DNA of 64,000 bases, from the NCBI GenBank assembly GCA_024305405.1, contig JAKNDB010000086.1, positions 1,239,001 through 1,303,000 of the forward strand, read 5' to 3'. A program made the position numbers and the translations under genes. Positions within the stretch are counted from its first letter, which is position 1, and the number at the start of each line of letters is the position of its first letter. This DNA is from Dirofilaria immitis (lineage: Eukaryota; Nematoda; Chromadorea; Rhabditida; Onchocercidae). Positions 1 through 17,424 of this stretch are shown here, piece by piece. The notes beneath the pieces were generated by a model, which did no database searches, was not told where the DNA came from, and saw nothing but the letters and a program-made list of their open reading frames with translations.

Positions 1-3000
1 AACTATCTAATTCTAACACGGCTTTGTCATCAAATATCTCATCTTTATCTAATCCTAATAATAGCGACCAGTTATTGACGTTACTGAAGGGTACTTTGAA
101 TAGTACTTCAGGCGTCTCTATTGCTCAAACTAAACCTCTCTCTGCAATTACAAATGATTTCACAAAGTACTACGTTTTTCTTTATTTTTAAGTCCGTTGA
201 ATGAAAACTATTGTTTCATATTTATGTTATTCAGTTAATTCTTAGTAGATTACCGCAGCAATATTTAAATGGGACAGAAACAATGGGACAACTTGACAAT
301 GAAATTAACTCTCACCAAAAAGTTGTTGGAGGTACGATGGTACATAAGCGCTTATCTGCGGTAAATCCTTTCCTTTATTTTAAATCTTCTCTATTATATA
401 ACATGAAATTGAATTTGCTCATATGATTGCAGTAATAGGATGAAATGATTACAATATAATGTTTGAGTAAGGCTTAAGGTTAAAAACGAAGTTCCTTATG
501 TAAGCAGCATTTCAATACCATCATTGCTTGATAACATTTCTTGCATATATCTACAATATTAGAATTGTTTTTCTTTTGATTTTCAAATATTTTATGCTTG
601 TTAATATACTCAGCCCCTGAAATGTTTGAAATGTATACCGATTTCAATTTTCGTGACAAACCATTAACGAACAATAATTTATGATATATATTTAAAGATA
701 TATCGGAGGCATATTTTGGTTGATAAAGATGGGAAAAATTTTAAATACGCCATGAAAGTTTAAAAGGAATATTGCTTTCTAAAATTTAATTCATTAAACA
801 ATTAATCATCTTATTCTATCATCTTATTTTTATTAGCTGTCTCGTAGAGCTTCTATAAATTATATATTTCTCATTGAATAATGTTTCGATTTTCCTTGTA
901 TATTATTTATTTCTCTGAATTCAGGATGAACTGCTTGTTCAGCAGAATGGGGATATTTTTATGACCAAAATACGGAGTTGGTGGATCGAAGAATGCTTAT
1001 GCAAGATACGAGATTTCATTTAGAGTAAGAGTATTTTTGTTGTTTGTTAATTTATAATTAGTTTCAATAAAATTTCTTGAAAACCCATCTGATAGATAAT
1101 GATTGTCGAATCAACTGTTAGAGCTTCCAGCTTCTGTTGTGCTATTTACCATTTTCAATTAGAACACTGTTGTTCATAAATGTGAAAATAATTTTCGCAC
1201 AATCGAAATTTCAGAAAGAGATTTATAGAACAGAGATTGAAAGATGTGGAAAAAAGATACGAAGAGAGATTATTTAATGTCTCTTTAATGTTAAAAAAAG
1301 CTTACGTAAGTCATCCATTATTTTTCAAATTAATTCTTTTATCGAGATGCTGCTTACATTAACCTTCATGGATAGTTTTCAAAGTAGTTTTCACAGATAA
1401 GCGTTTTGTTTGTATGAATATTGTCTTGAATTTGATATTGTATGAAAAAATATTATTTATTATATTTATTTTCCAGAAAGAAATATTAGATTTGCGATTA
1501 GGGAAAGCTAAAGCATTAGCAAATAAAAGAATGGGACAAGCTGAACTTGCTTTAAAGCATGCTAATGTAATACACGACAGGTATTTTGCTTGGATTTTTG
1601 CGAAGTTTATTTGTTTCAGTGTCACATTACTTGCTTTGTGAAGATGAAGGAAGTCGTTAAGAGGTTTCCTTATTAGATAGTATAAATAAAAGAGGTTTCC
1701 TTATTAGATAGTATAAACAAATGAAATGCAAGGAGAATTTATTATTGGATTCAATTTAGAACTAATTGTAGATTTCTGCAACTTTAATTATTTTTAATAC
1801 GTGGTTAAATATTTTTGGACGTGAGATTTCTCGCTGCAAGTTTAATTATAAAATAGAATATTAATGACTTGGCACTTTCTTCTTCAGGAGTTCTAGGAGT
1901 CACCTGTTAAATAACTTTTACATATCTTGCAGATTTCAGCTCTATTTGAACTAGTGAATTTTTTACTCTCAAATCTTAATTTGCTATTATTTTCGACAAA
2001 GTAAATTAAAATTCAGAGGTTTTAAAGACAGGAAATTTATTAACGTAATACATTTTGCTCGGCATTTTATGTTTTATGCTTTTATTCTATTTTTTAGAAT
2101 TGGGGACGAAACAGTTAAATCAGATATAAAACAAATGATAAGGCAGTGGGAACAGATACTCAGGGATTACAAGGCTTGGCATGCTAATTTAGATGTTTGT
2201 TTTTGTGGATTCTGGTATTTTTAATTATATCTTTTGTTGCAAAGTTTTATATTCTTAATCGGTGAACATTTTGAAGCAATAAACTGATTTAATTTTAAAA
2301 CATTATATAATTAAGCGCAACCAATAAAATTGCAGAGAATAGTAGATGGTCAGAAGGCTCAAGTGGATTCAAATTACCGTTTTGATGAGTTGGCACTTTT
2401 ATCGGTTAGTTTTACATCATCTTTTATTGTAAATCATAATTTATTTGTGTCGAATTTATGAAAGTTTGTCCGAACATCTCGTAATTGTAACTCTTAACTT
2501 AATGTGAAAAATATATTTCAGCCACCAGATAATATTCCATGTGCTCCGCAGTTACCTCCTAATGCATTGAAATATTTTCAACAACTTGAATTCGAATGCA
2601 GTTCGGGTGATCCGTCATCGGAACTTCTTGTACGCTAGTAGATTAATTTAAATTTGGAGGAAAGTTTTAAATATAGATGATATAATCAAATCTTTTTTGA
2701 CACTAGCATCGTGATGTGCAACTATTGCTAAAGCAGTAATGTTTGTTATAGGATGCTCGATGCAGTCAGAAAGTGTAAATTTTATAATTTTTAACGTCTA
2801 ATCAGACTATTAGTTTGACAAGTCATGTTGAATGACATGTAAAAAAATTACTTCATATTGCAGTCATTATTATCAATAATCATTTAGCGAGTAATTGGTC
2901 CACCGGTTGGTTTTGAGAAAGAAACTGTAACAGGTGGTCGATTTGGCGCGATTGGACAACCGGCCCCTCCACCACAAAGAAAGATATTTACGGAGGCACA

Positions 3001-5600
3001 AATAAATCAACTGGTTTACATGCTTTTTACTTTTTGATTTATTCTGTATTATGATTCCATTCATATCATTTGAGTTCGTATTTTGTTGTCACTTTTTTTG
3101 TAATCATTTATAGATCGAAAAGACGCTGCAGCATTTCCAAGATATATATGGAAATACTTCAAATTTGAGCGCGTATGTTTTAAATTACCTAGAAATTTTT
3201 TTATTATTCATTTAGATTTTTGTGTTTTTTCTAACATTCTTTCTTTAGGGAAGAAGTCAGAAATGTACTAAATGAGCTTGAACGACGTCCCTTAGTTCTT
3301 GCATCTGATGTAACTCTTTCTTCTGTTCTTTCTCACGTAAGTTATTACAGTTGGATTTTTGATTTCATTTGTTTTGTTTCTAGTAAAAAGTAATGTGGCG
3401 CATCAAACATGATGGAATTTAAAGTTATTAAAATATTGATAGAATTATTAACTATCCAAAGAATAACTACTTTTCAAATGAAGGATCATAAATGTTTATA
3501 TGTTTATATATATATATACATATATGATTTTTATATATGTGCGTATTTCACCGCGTTTTTATGTAAGGTTATTGTGAGAAAAAGACACAAACACCAAACA
3601 TGATGAACTAAAAATTAGAGAAATGTCTCATAAAAATGTCCTTATTCTGTTGTGAGTAGGACTTATTTTTGTAAAATATTGGGTTTAAAAGAAATTATAG
3701 ATAATAAAACGCGTTATGGAAATAACTGGTGCTAGTGGTGGCAACAGTAGCAGTCAACCGGGTACACCATGCTGGACATCGTTGTCATCTGAATCATCTG
3801 TAATCTTTTCATTTCCTTTCACTAAAATCGACACAGGAAAACTTTTGTTGTATTAAGTTGGCTCACATTACTTCAGTTGATAGTTTTCCTAAATTTAATA
3901 TAGCATAATTTTCTATTAATTTCATTTTTGAGTTATTTTTGAGGACTGTTACGATTTTTGGGAAATAGTTTTCCATCACTTCTTATTTGCTCAGTTGAAA
4001 ATCGAAAGTTCTTTTAGGTACCGTTCATCACTTTGTCATATCATTCATATTTTGAGGTAATTTATAATATCTAGAACCACCAAATGTCGCTTTGCTTTAG
4101 CGATTTCTATGGCTCTCTAGAGCTCTAAATTAGCACATTTCGATTTTCAAAGACGGTACTCTCTCTGTCGCATATATATATAATTTAAAATTTTATTCAT
4201 AAACGTAAACTATCACCTTTTCCGGCGTAATAACTTTATTGTCTTTCCTTCTAGATTTATTTTGTAATTTTATTGACCTTGTTGTGAAAATAATAGTTAG
4301 GGTAGCGACGTTCGATGTATCATATATGCATGTTGTTCATATGTTTTGGTTGTTTTGTTTCGTGACTGTAACAAATGAAAAAGTTGGTGTCAAATATATA
4401 ACCGTCCTTTTTGAGTGTAGCATGAAAAATGACAAGCCGAAAAGGAAATAGGAAAGGATTTCGTTGTCGCTACTACATAATCGAAATTAAAATTTCATTA
4501 AAAACTTTTGGGAGGAAACTTTCTTGGGGTTTTGATCTAATGAAATATAAATATATGCGAAGTAGAAATAAAGAGTCAAAATGTTAGATTATGGCATATT
4601 AATTTGTCGCTATATAAAAATGTTATGATAGACTTCACAAATCTTTTTAGAACATTCTTTAAAAAATGTATGTTTTGATGAAGTAGGTACTTTACTTTTT
4701 CTTTTCTGTAAAAGAAAATTGCTCTGTCTTAAAATTTTAGGGCTGATTACGATAGATTTTTAATTCAAATTCCTTAAGTACTTGCACATCGTTACGCAGC
4801 ACTGTTTCTGTTCTTATCTGAAAAACTGTAAAGAATTTCTTATTTTTATCGATATGCTGTTGTACATTCCATGTGGTTGTCTTTCAATGTTATCCATTTT
4901 CTTTATAATGTCAGGATCTGGAATAAATACATTTGAAATTTGTTTTTCAGAATTTCCGCCATCCCGTGGATTTGGAAAATCAAGACTGTAAAATCTGCTT
5001 ACAGTCACTAGCACATGGTGATAAATTAATACAGTGCCCTTCCTGTGTCGATTCTTATCACTATGAGGTAATTTATTTATCATAAAAATTCAGGAATTTT
5101 AACATGCCAAGGTACAAGGTATCAAAGCAGGGCATTTAAACAGGATGCAGTGCAATTCTTGATATTTTCAAATTTGCTACGAGCTCATTTTGATTGAATA
5201 ATGTTCTCCAAAGATGTGAACTCCTATGGATTTGATTTCCCTCATTCTTGCTATATTTAGGAGTACCGAGTTTATAGATGTGCAAGTTCAGTGCTTTAGT
5301 TATCCTTTAAGCTAATGTAAATTTACTGTCTTATCGGAGAGATTATCTTGACACTCTATTATCTTTGGTACTAGTAATAAAATAGCATTTGGCACTAAAT
5401 ATCTTCAGGCGATATTGCAAATAGAGCGCCAAGATGCTTTGTTCTCGGTTATGTTAGTTACTTTATCCTTACGAAGACTACTTATGAATCCATTGCAGTG
5501 TGGAATCAAGTGGCTCAAGCAAAACAGCACTTGTCCGCATTGTCGTCGGCTATGGAGTAATCCGGACGACTTTCCATCTTTGGCGACAGCTACTCCATGA
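1..5600 (+). CDS. Coiled-coil protein with C-terminal RING finger (probable E3 ubiquitin ligase), 5' partial
   Basis: Thirteen exons read as one protein with matching intron phases: 1-168, 246-360, 925-1024, 1215-1305, 1477-1580, 2098-2194, 2336-2404, 2522-2629, 2888-3013, 3114-3172, 3249-3336, 4951-5067, 5499-5600 (stop TGA). The first visible part is Ser/Asn-rich. The middle is rich in charged helices (for example RFIEQRLKDVEKRYEER), probably coiled coil, then a proline-rich stretch (QPAPPPQRK). The last two exons encode a RING: CKIC, then CPSC, HYE joined across the intron to CGIKW, then CPHC, followed by a short tail DDFPSLATATP. RING proteins of this kind bind zinc and recruit E2 enzymes; that role is inferred. 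The coiled-coil plus extreme C-terminal RING plan recalls TTC3/DZIP3, but I cannot confirm orthology. The third exon needs one extra T in the run at 956-960 to stay open. The real start lies left of the window. Confidence 0.72.
1659..1719. repeat. Tandem duplication, 31-base unit, two copies
   Basis: AAGAGGTTTCCTTATTAGAT recurs 31 bases later, each copy followed by AGTATAAA. It lies in an intron of the RING gene. Confidence 0.85.
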
Positions 5601-6312
5601 ATTATGTAACTACTAAAACTATCCTTTGTTGTCATGTTGTATCCCTAAGTTACTAACTTTTCAGAATAACACATCTAACTGTGTTTGGTTTGTGTCAGTA
5701 TAATCTTTTCTCTTCATAATTCAGTGGTACTTTTAGAAAAATTGATCATCACATTATCTCATTACTTAATACTGCTCAATACGAGAAATTTCGATCCGAA
5801 ATGTCGTATTAGGTTATCTGGTGTTATGTCATTCATTTAATTAAAATCCATGGAAAATACGCTTTAGTCGCTGAAAAACTTCGTTTGGATATCGTACAGT
5901 TTTAATGTTATTCTTCCATCATTTTAATTAATTGATTAATATAACTCACATTCACCCTTAATAAATTTCCTAGTCATAAACTAAAACGTATTGTAGCAGA
6001 ACTCTCATGATGTAATATTGTTTTAGATATAATTTGTTTAGAATCTTTGAACGGAAACATTGCGATTTATCTTAAGTACTGAAACATTCCAGTAAAAATC
6101 ACTCGCACTTGATATTGATTTTATCTGTACGAGCTTATGAAATCACTTCATACCACAACTTTTTGTGATGGTTCTGAATGAACGAAAAATATCATTTTTA
6201 ATCTACATTCATAATAGCAAGGCAAAAACTAGAAATTTCTCCATGAATTTTATTGGTTTCTGAAGTCGCCCAGTGGAGTCTTCTCATGATAATCGTAGGA
6301 AAATTCAATTAG
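5601..6312. other. Intergenic region between convergent RING and DXO genes
   Basis: AT-rich sequence between two convergent stop codons. It must hold both 3' UTRs. AATAAA-like hexamers occur near 5960. I see no open exon, RNA gene or repeat. Confidence 0.6.
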
Positions 6313-8112
6313 TTAGGAATTAGGATTATCAAAATGTACTAAAAACCAGTCCGGAAGGAAATTGAATGCACTGTTTGATGAAGAAGTTTGAAATGTTATG
6401 CACCCTTTGGAAGGATTAAATTCCAAAACATGGTAGATAAGATCTGGAGAAACTTCTAACACTTCTTTCAGACGATTCAGCATTGCAACGAGAAAGTTGA
6501 AAGTAATGTTTGCGGACCATTGGTCAGCTTTTTTGCAAGTTGTGACACTTTGAGCCGCTCAATGTGAGTCACAATACCTACAATAAGTTTGCAGTAGTAA
6601 ATTTTGGATTGGAATCAAAAATGAGAGATGTTAACCTACCATATTTTAGAAATAGGTTCAACATAAATTGCAACGTACCGTTATTATCTCTGAAACCGAC
6701 AACTATGTTTTGTATACCGATCAGAAAGGACTGAACCCACCATTTCATCGCTTTGTGTCTCCAAAAACCATTTGTCAGCTCTTTACATTGCGTTTTCAGT
6801 TCTACGTATTCATCGTCTGTTGACAAAAGTGCCATAATATCAATGAGTTATGTCAATGTAAACAAGATAAAAAGACAACAATAAATCTTCCTTAATAGTT
6901 TTAACAGAATCCACAATTAATAGTTGCCTACCTGTCCACCTATCCAGATGACGCAAAAACAAATGTCTGCAATTCGTAAAATCTAAATTACGAACTGCAG
7001 CACTAAATTTCGAAACATACCAGATTTTTGTTGAATGGCTATTGATTTTATCCTTTGCCTCCTTACTACGTATTTTCGAAATTTCGATAGGGACAAAACA
7101 AGCTACCTGTATCGATGCAATCGGTCTCACCGGAATACAAGATGCGAAATCCTCTTCGTCCGCCTAAGCGTGTTTTAACAACAATATTAAATTCCTCTAA
7201 ATTCGTTACTGGTTCATTTCTGTTTGATTCGCTCTGCAAATTCTAAGTTGAAGTATTTGCGGATTCTACTTAATTCTTGATTTAAAAAAGAATCTCAAGA
7301 AAAGTATATATTATAAGAAAAGATCACCGATAAAGAGTCACTTGTGACGTATTGTTCAAACTTAAATCCCCAATATGTCATTAGTTTGTCGCGATCAGAC
7401 ATTGATTTCAATTGTAGTATTTTTTCATTGGTTGGGAACTCACATAAGAAAATTATAGATTTATATCGAACAGCAGCTAATCGCCAACCATCTCGGCATT
7501 CGTATGGCGAACACGCGATCCGCGTCAAAGTACCGCGCCAACAAATAAAGTCAGCGTTATGGCAAACCTTGGAATTATATAGACCAATTTGCACGTGTTT
7601 CGAAAAAAAATGAATAAATGGCACTAATAATGAATAGAAATTAACTGACCAAGTAATATAATGTCAGATTTCCCCATTGGTCGGAACTTGACTGCGAGGC
7701 TAGCTCGTTAACGAGAAGTTTATAAATTAATGATTTTATGATAGAGCTAATCGTTTCTCTCTTTTTGCTTCTTCAAATTGAAGTGATGACAAAGGAAAGT
7801 AAGACGAAAGCATAATAAAAGGTACCTTATTTAGAGAAGACCCAGATTCACTGTGTATCAATATCCATTTCAGCAACACGTCCAGTTTTTCATTATACAA
7901 AATATCTTTACTTTCAAATTGTTGATAACCAATATTTAAGTCCAAATTACATTTCTGTCCCACAGCTTTTCGTGAAGATATTTTGCCCGGCATCTACCCG
8001 GTAGTACATCACGTTGCTTGGTAACGCACATTTCTCCGATCACCGATGGTTTATCGAATGTTGGAAATGCATCTTCGTATAGAGATGGATCCGTCTTTAA
8101 TAAGAAGGACAT
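6313..8112 (-). CDS. DXO: Decapping and exoribonuclease protein DXO/Rai1 family
   Basis: Five exons on the minus strand: 8112-7826, 7567-7328, 7233-7107, 6816-6679, 6577-6313. DXO removes incomplete or non-canonical mRNA caps and degrades the RNA 5' to 3'. The family motifs appear in order: FICWRGTLTRI, GFKFEQY, LYSGETDC (acidic metal ligands), YVELKT (Glu and Lys of the active site), KAMKWWVQSF and GFRD. The C-terminal exon gives FLPDWFLVHF before the stop. I chose the ATG at 8112 because a TTTCAG acceptor lies four bases before it, which suits trans-splicing. Two single-base losses break the frame: AAA at 7944-7946, and T6 at 6529-6534. Adding one base to each restores the family sequence and a length of roughly 350 residues. 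Head-to-head with SNX1. Confidence 0.93.
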
Positions 8113-8557
8113 TACTCTGAAATACAGATGATAGTTTCTATGTTTAATCATTCATTGGAATATCTATACATTGTTAATAATACAGATGATAGAGATCAAT
8201 ATGGCAGCAAATATATGTTTGTCCGAGCCTGTCACTGAGTGCATATGGATATATATATATATATATATCTGTCTGTCTTTGTGTCTGATCGTGAGTCTGT
8301 TTGTACATGAGCGGGCATAAAACATGGTAATTAGTTTACTTTCTAACGGAATATATGGGACAAAAATTGACGGGACGTAAAATGCTAGTTTAGATTTAAC
8401 GGTAAAACATGAGATTAGTCCACTAACACTATACTCAAGCATGCGATCACTGTTGTCTAGGAATTGAGGTGGAGAGCATTTCTAAATTATGAGAATTAAT
8501 GTTACTCTGAATCTGGTTCTATGCTAATGCAAACTTTTGCAGTTACTGTAGGAGAAA
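8113..8557. promoter_or_regulatory. Divergent intergenic region between DXO and SNX1
   Basis: Only 445 bases separate the DXO and SNX1 start codons, so this stretch probably carries both promoters (inference). It contains an AT dinucleotide microsatellite at about 8243-8269 and a TTTCAG at the DXO side that may be a spliced-leader acceptor. No specific factor site is recognisable. Confidence 0.45.
8243..8269. repeat. AT dinucleotide microsatellite
   Basis: Uninterrupted alternating A and T for about 20 bases, flanked by GGAT and CTGTCTGTC. It lies between DXO and SNX1. Confidence 0.85.
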
Positions 8558-11304
8558 ATGATCACTGGGGACGATACTCTCAATGATTCCGAGGATACCA
8601 TTTCCTTGAAGGTAATTTATCAGTACAATGTTTTATCTTTTCTGAGTGTTTCAGTGAGACTAAATATTTTCATTTTTACTATCTCTTCATCGATTTTCAT
8701 AGCATAAGTCTAATATCTTTGCTGATTTTGCTGCAATTATAAAGAACTGAGCTTTAAATTGATTACATTAAATTCCTTACTTCATTGTACTTCCAAGTAC
8801 AGCACATAAAATGCTCAGAAATTCTTCGAATTCAAAAATACTATGGAGAAGGTACTTTTTTATTTGAAATTCATGTTCTTATTTTTATTTCTCTTTCTTA
8901 CATGATCTTTATGACAGTTATTAGAAGATGCTTGATCCCTCAGGAAACAGATGGTATGACGGCAGTCGATTTGCATTTGGATGATGATTTACCCCAACCG
9001 AGCGCTCCTACTAAGCTTTTGTTCACGGATAACGCAGATGTAAATGTTCCATCCGCACATTCATCATGTTGTGCAGAATCGCAGATTGGAATTGTCATCA
9101 AAGAGTTCGAGAAGAAAGGAGAAGGGATGGGCGCTTATATTGTCTATAAAGTTGTGACAACAGTAAGTATAAACTGTCTTATTTAGGACTGAAGATTAGC
9201 CAGTTCGGAATAGTCATGTATTTAATTCTGTTAATGATCTTTGCTGCTTGCAGACGCAGAACATGCAAGGTTACACAGAACGGGAGTATGTTGTCTGGAG
9301 GCGATTCAGTGATTTCCTTGGCCTTCACGAAAAATTAGTAGACAAATATTTCTACAGAGGCTATTTAGTGCCAGCAGCACCTGAAAAAAGTATAATCGCT
9401 CTTACACGAACAAAAATGAATACATCTATAGACGATATTACTAATAAGTTAGTTAATTTTGAAGTAAAGAAAAGTACTTTTGAGTGTTTTGGAGTGGAAT
9501 GAGAATTTTAAATTTTGCTTTTTTAAAACATTTTTTCAGCGAATTCACTGAACGTCGAGCTAGAGGTCTTCAAAGGTTCTGCAGACGCATAGCACGTCAT
9601 CCAAAATTGGTGTTCGATTGTGATTTTCGCGATTTTTAACAATGACCGTTTCGTTACCTAAAGCTAATTCGACCGCGGCCCTAAGTGGTGCTAGAGTTAA
9701 GCGGATGTTTAAAACTTTTGGAGATGTTTTTTCGAAAATGGCTTTCCATATGGATGAAAATGATCGCTGGTATGAAGCTGCGCAACAGCAAGTGAATTAT
9801 GTTCTTAAGGATTTTCATAAAGGATTTGGATTGTTTTGAGTTGTTCCACTTCGTTTTTTCTCTTGTTTATTTTTGTTCATGTCTCACGATTTTGCTTCTT
9901 CTTTTCTGGCGCCTATCATATTAAATGATCATTTTAGATGGAGGATATGGAACAAAACTTGAGTAAATTGCTTCGAGCAGTTGAATCTTTGAGTTCGTAC
10001 CGCCGTGAATTAATTTCTGGAACAGATGCTTTTCGAAAGCGCTTTCAATGCTTTCTTCATGCGAGGAAAATACAAGTCTTGCACGATGTTTATCGCATTT
10101 AACCGAAACATATGAAAATATTGATCAGCTGCATGGCATGCAGTCAGATAAAGATTGTGCACTGCTCGCTGAAGGAATCAGTGAACAATTACAAATTATC
10201 TGCACGCTAAAAGTACGTTGTGCACCAGCTTTAAATAGCTTTGGGCTTGATAGTTACTAAATTGAAGCGACTAGTAAAACTTTCGTCGGCTGTAACATCC
10301 AGATATAAGATTAGTTTCGGATGAGCCATCCATCTTCCATTTTCTTATCCTTGATTATTACTGCAGCTCACTTAGTAGTCTTTGATATTCTGACCATCTT
10401 CTGTGAAACTGCTTCCCTAAATATCTTCATTATTTCATGTCTTAAAGAGATTTTCAGGAGCTTTTTTCGAACGTGTTAAAATTTGGCAAAATTGGCAAGG
10501 TGCACAACAAAATCTTACGAGAAAACGAGAAATGAAAGCTCGTTATGAACTTTCCGGCCGAAATGATAAGGTTAATCAAACTATAGAGGAACTCAACAAT
10601 GTATGTTCCTTCTTCATGGTAGCCATTCATGAATACTTTCGTTTTTTTCTTGCTGCGGTTAAAAAGCTCGTAGTTGGATCTGCGTCTCAGGACCTGGTCC
10701 ATCCATTGGATGAGAACTAGGCTCCTAGGCTAATATTGCCAGTTTCCCTTATGTTACCTTGATTGGTTGCGTATGGTGGTTAGCAAGTTTACCTTGAAAA
10801 AATTAGAGTGCTCAGTGCGGGCTAATGCCTGAATACTCGTGCATGGAATAATGAAATAGGATCTCAGTTTCACAAAAATCATAACTAGGTCAGCTGGAAA
10901 GTTCAAAGATTTTATTATTGGTTTTTGAGCATTCTTCAGAGCATTCATCCATGCTATTATAATCGAAGTGAAATGAGAATACTACATATTTGTGTATCAA
11001 AACCAAACATGTCGAAATCGTAAACATTCAGATGATCCTCTTAATTGCATCTCTTCGATCTTTTATTCTGTATTATTTCATTTATCAAATCTAGGCGGAG
11101 AAAGCAGTTGATGAAGTGGAAAAGGAATTTTTCGAAGTAAGCAAAACTGTTCGCGGAGAATATGAAACATTCTTGTTGGAGCGTAAAAATGACATGGACG
11201 ATATGTGTAAGCAATATCTTCAAGAACTTCTTGAAACGCAGAAGCAGCTTCTTAAGTGCTGGGAGACATTTGCGCCAGAAACACAATCTATTGAAACAGT
11301 CTAA
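8558..11304 (+). CDS. SNX1: Sorting nexin 1/2 (PX-BAR retromer component)
   Basis: Seven exons: 8558-8611, 8944-9162, 9254-9447, 9540-9791, 9938-10212, 10458-10600, 11095-11304. SNX1/2 binds endosomal PI3P and, as a BAR dimer, tubulates membranes for retromer-mediated return of cargo to the Golgi. The PX domain is seen as EYVVWRRFSDFLGLHEKL followed by APEKSIIALTRTKM; the arginine pair before FSDF is the usual phosphoinositide site. The BAR region follows, with LSGARVKRMFKTFGD, DENDRWYEAA, and the final LLKCWETFAPE. Three one-base losses break the frame (T5 at 9633-9637, T4 at 10030-10033, T6 at 10462-10467); adding one base to each gives exon lengths with consistent phases. The intron 10601-11094 contains an 18S rRNA fragment. 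Total length after correction is about 450 residues, slightly shorter than vertebrate SNX1. Confidence 0.93.
10650..10870 (+). rRNA. 18S rRNA gene fragment (about 221 bases, non-functional) inside an SNX1 intron
   Basis: The sequence contains the near-universal small-subunit core GTTAAAAAGCTCGTAGTTGG and continues collinearly with nematode 18S rRNA through GCCTGAATACTCGTGCATGG to GGATCTCAG. Homology starts and stops abruptly inside the SNX1 intron, on the same strand as the gene. It corresponds to a short piece of the V4-adjacent region, so it cannot make a ribosomal RNA. A few positions seem to differ from the functional gene as I remember it, consistent with an old inserted copy. An assembly chimera is the alternative. 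Confidence 0.9.
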
Positions 11305-11969
11305 TTTTTCGGAACATGTTAGTCGTCTCCAGTCTTTGATGTCTCCATGTATGTTGAACTAACGGAACAAATAAAACACGAAACCATGAAACAGTTCAAC
11401 TATAATGAAATTATCTCCCAAAAATCATTTTTGGGTGTAGTTCTTATATGCTAAACATTTTAAGAGAAGGAGAGAACCAGTAAACGGAAAGCTTAATTTG
11501 AAATTAGGAGTTAAATGTTATGATTTAACAGCTCTATGATGAGAGGAATGGAGAACTTTTTTGAGCAACTGTTCTGAGGAATAAATCTTTCAGAACATTT
11601 ATAAATGTAATTTTCAATGCATATGTGCGAAATACATAGAAAATTGTCATATATTACTTTAACCTAGTACTATGAGAAAAGCACGAATCAAAGTGTATAT
11701 CATGTACCAAAACTCACATTTTAATCCCACATCTGTTTCGTTTTCCGAAACATTGTATAAAGATTCACTTATTAAATGTTATTGAAAAACTCAAATCTTA
11801 ATCAAATGTGACTCAACAAAATGTTTTTAAAACACAGCATGTAAAATTTGTTAATCTAAACATCAGTGAAATTTAAAAAAGACATAGAAAAAGCGTTCTT
11901 ACCAGCGACAATATCTTCTAATAAAGAACAAAGAAGATCATCATTAGTTGTATTATTAATTAACTCAAT
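11305..11969. other. Intergenic region between convergent SNX1 and mannosidase
   Basis: AT-rich sequence between two convergent stop codons; it holds both 3' UTRs (AATAAA at about 11367 and 11580). No exon or repeat seen. Confidence 0.6.
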
Positions 11970-17396
<5,427 letters not shown>

Positions 17397-17424
17397 ACTC
17401 CATCAGCTCCGAAAATTCAATTTC

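Noticed and set aside
3493..3540. TA-rich repeat in an intron of the RING gene
   Set aside because: Short imperfect simple sequence, normal for this AT-rich genome.
10532..10720. Open frame running from the SNX1 exon into the intron
   Set aside because: The last part is the 18S rRNA fragment; the real exon ends at the GTATGT donor at 10601.
8558..11304. SNX1, DXO, MUS81 and others as pseudogenes
   Set aside because: All breaks are single-base losses in homopolymers, with splice sites, phases and catalytic motifs intact; decay would also give substitutions, stops and insertions.
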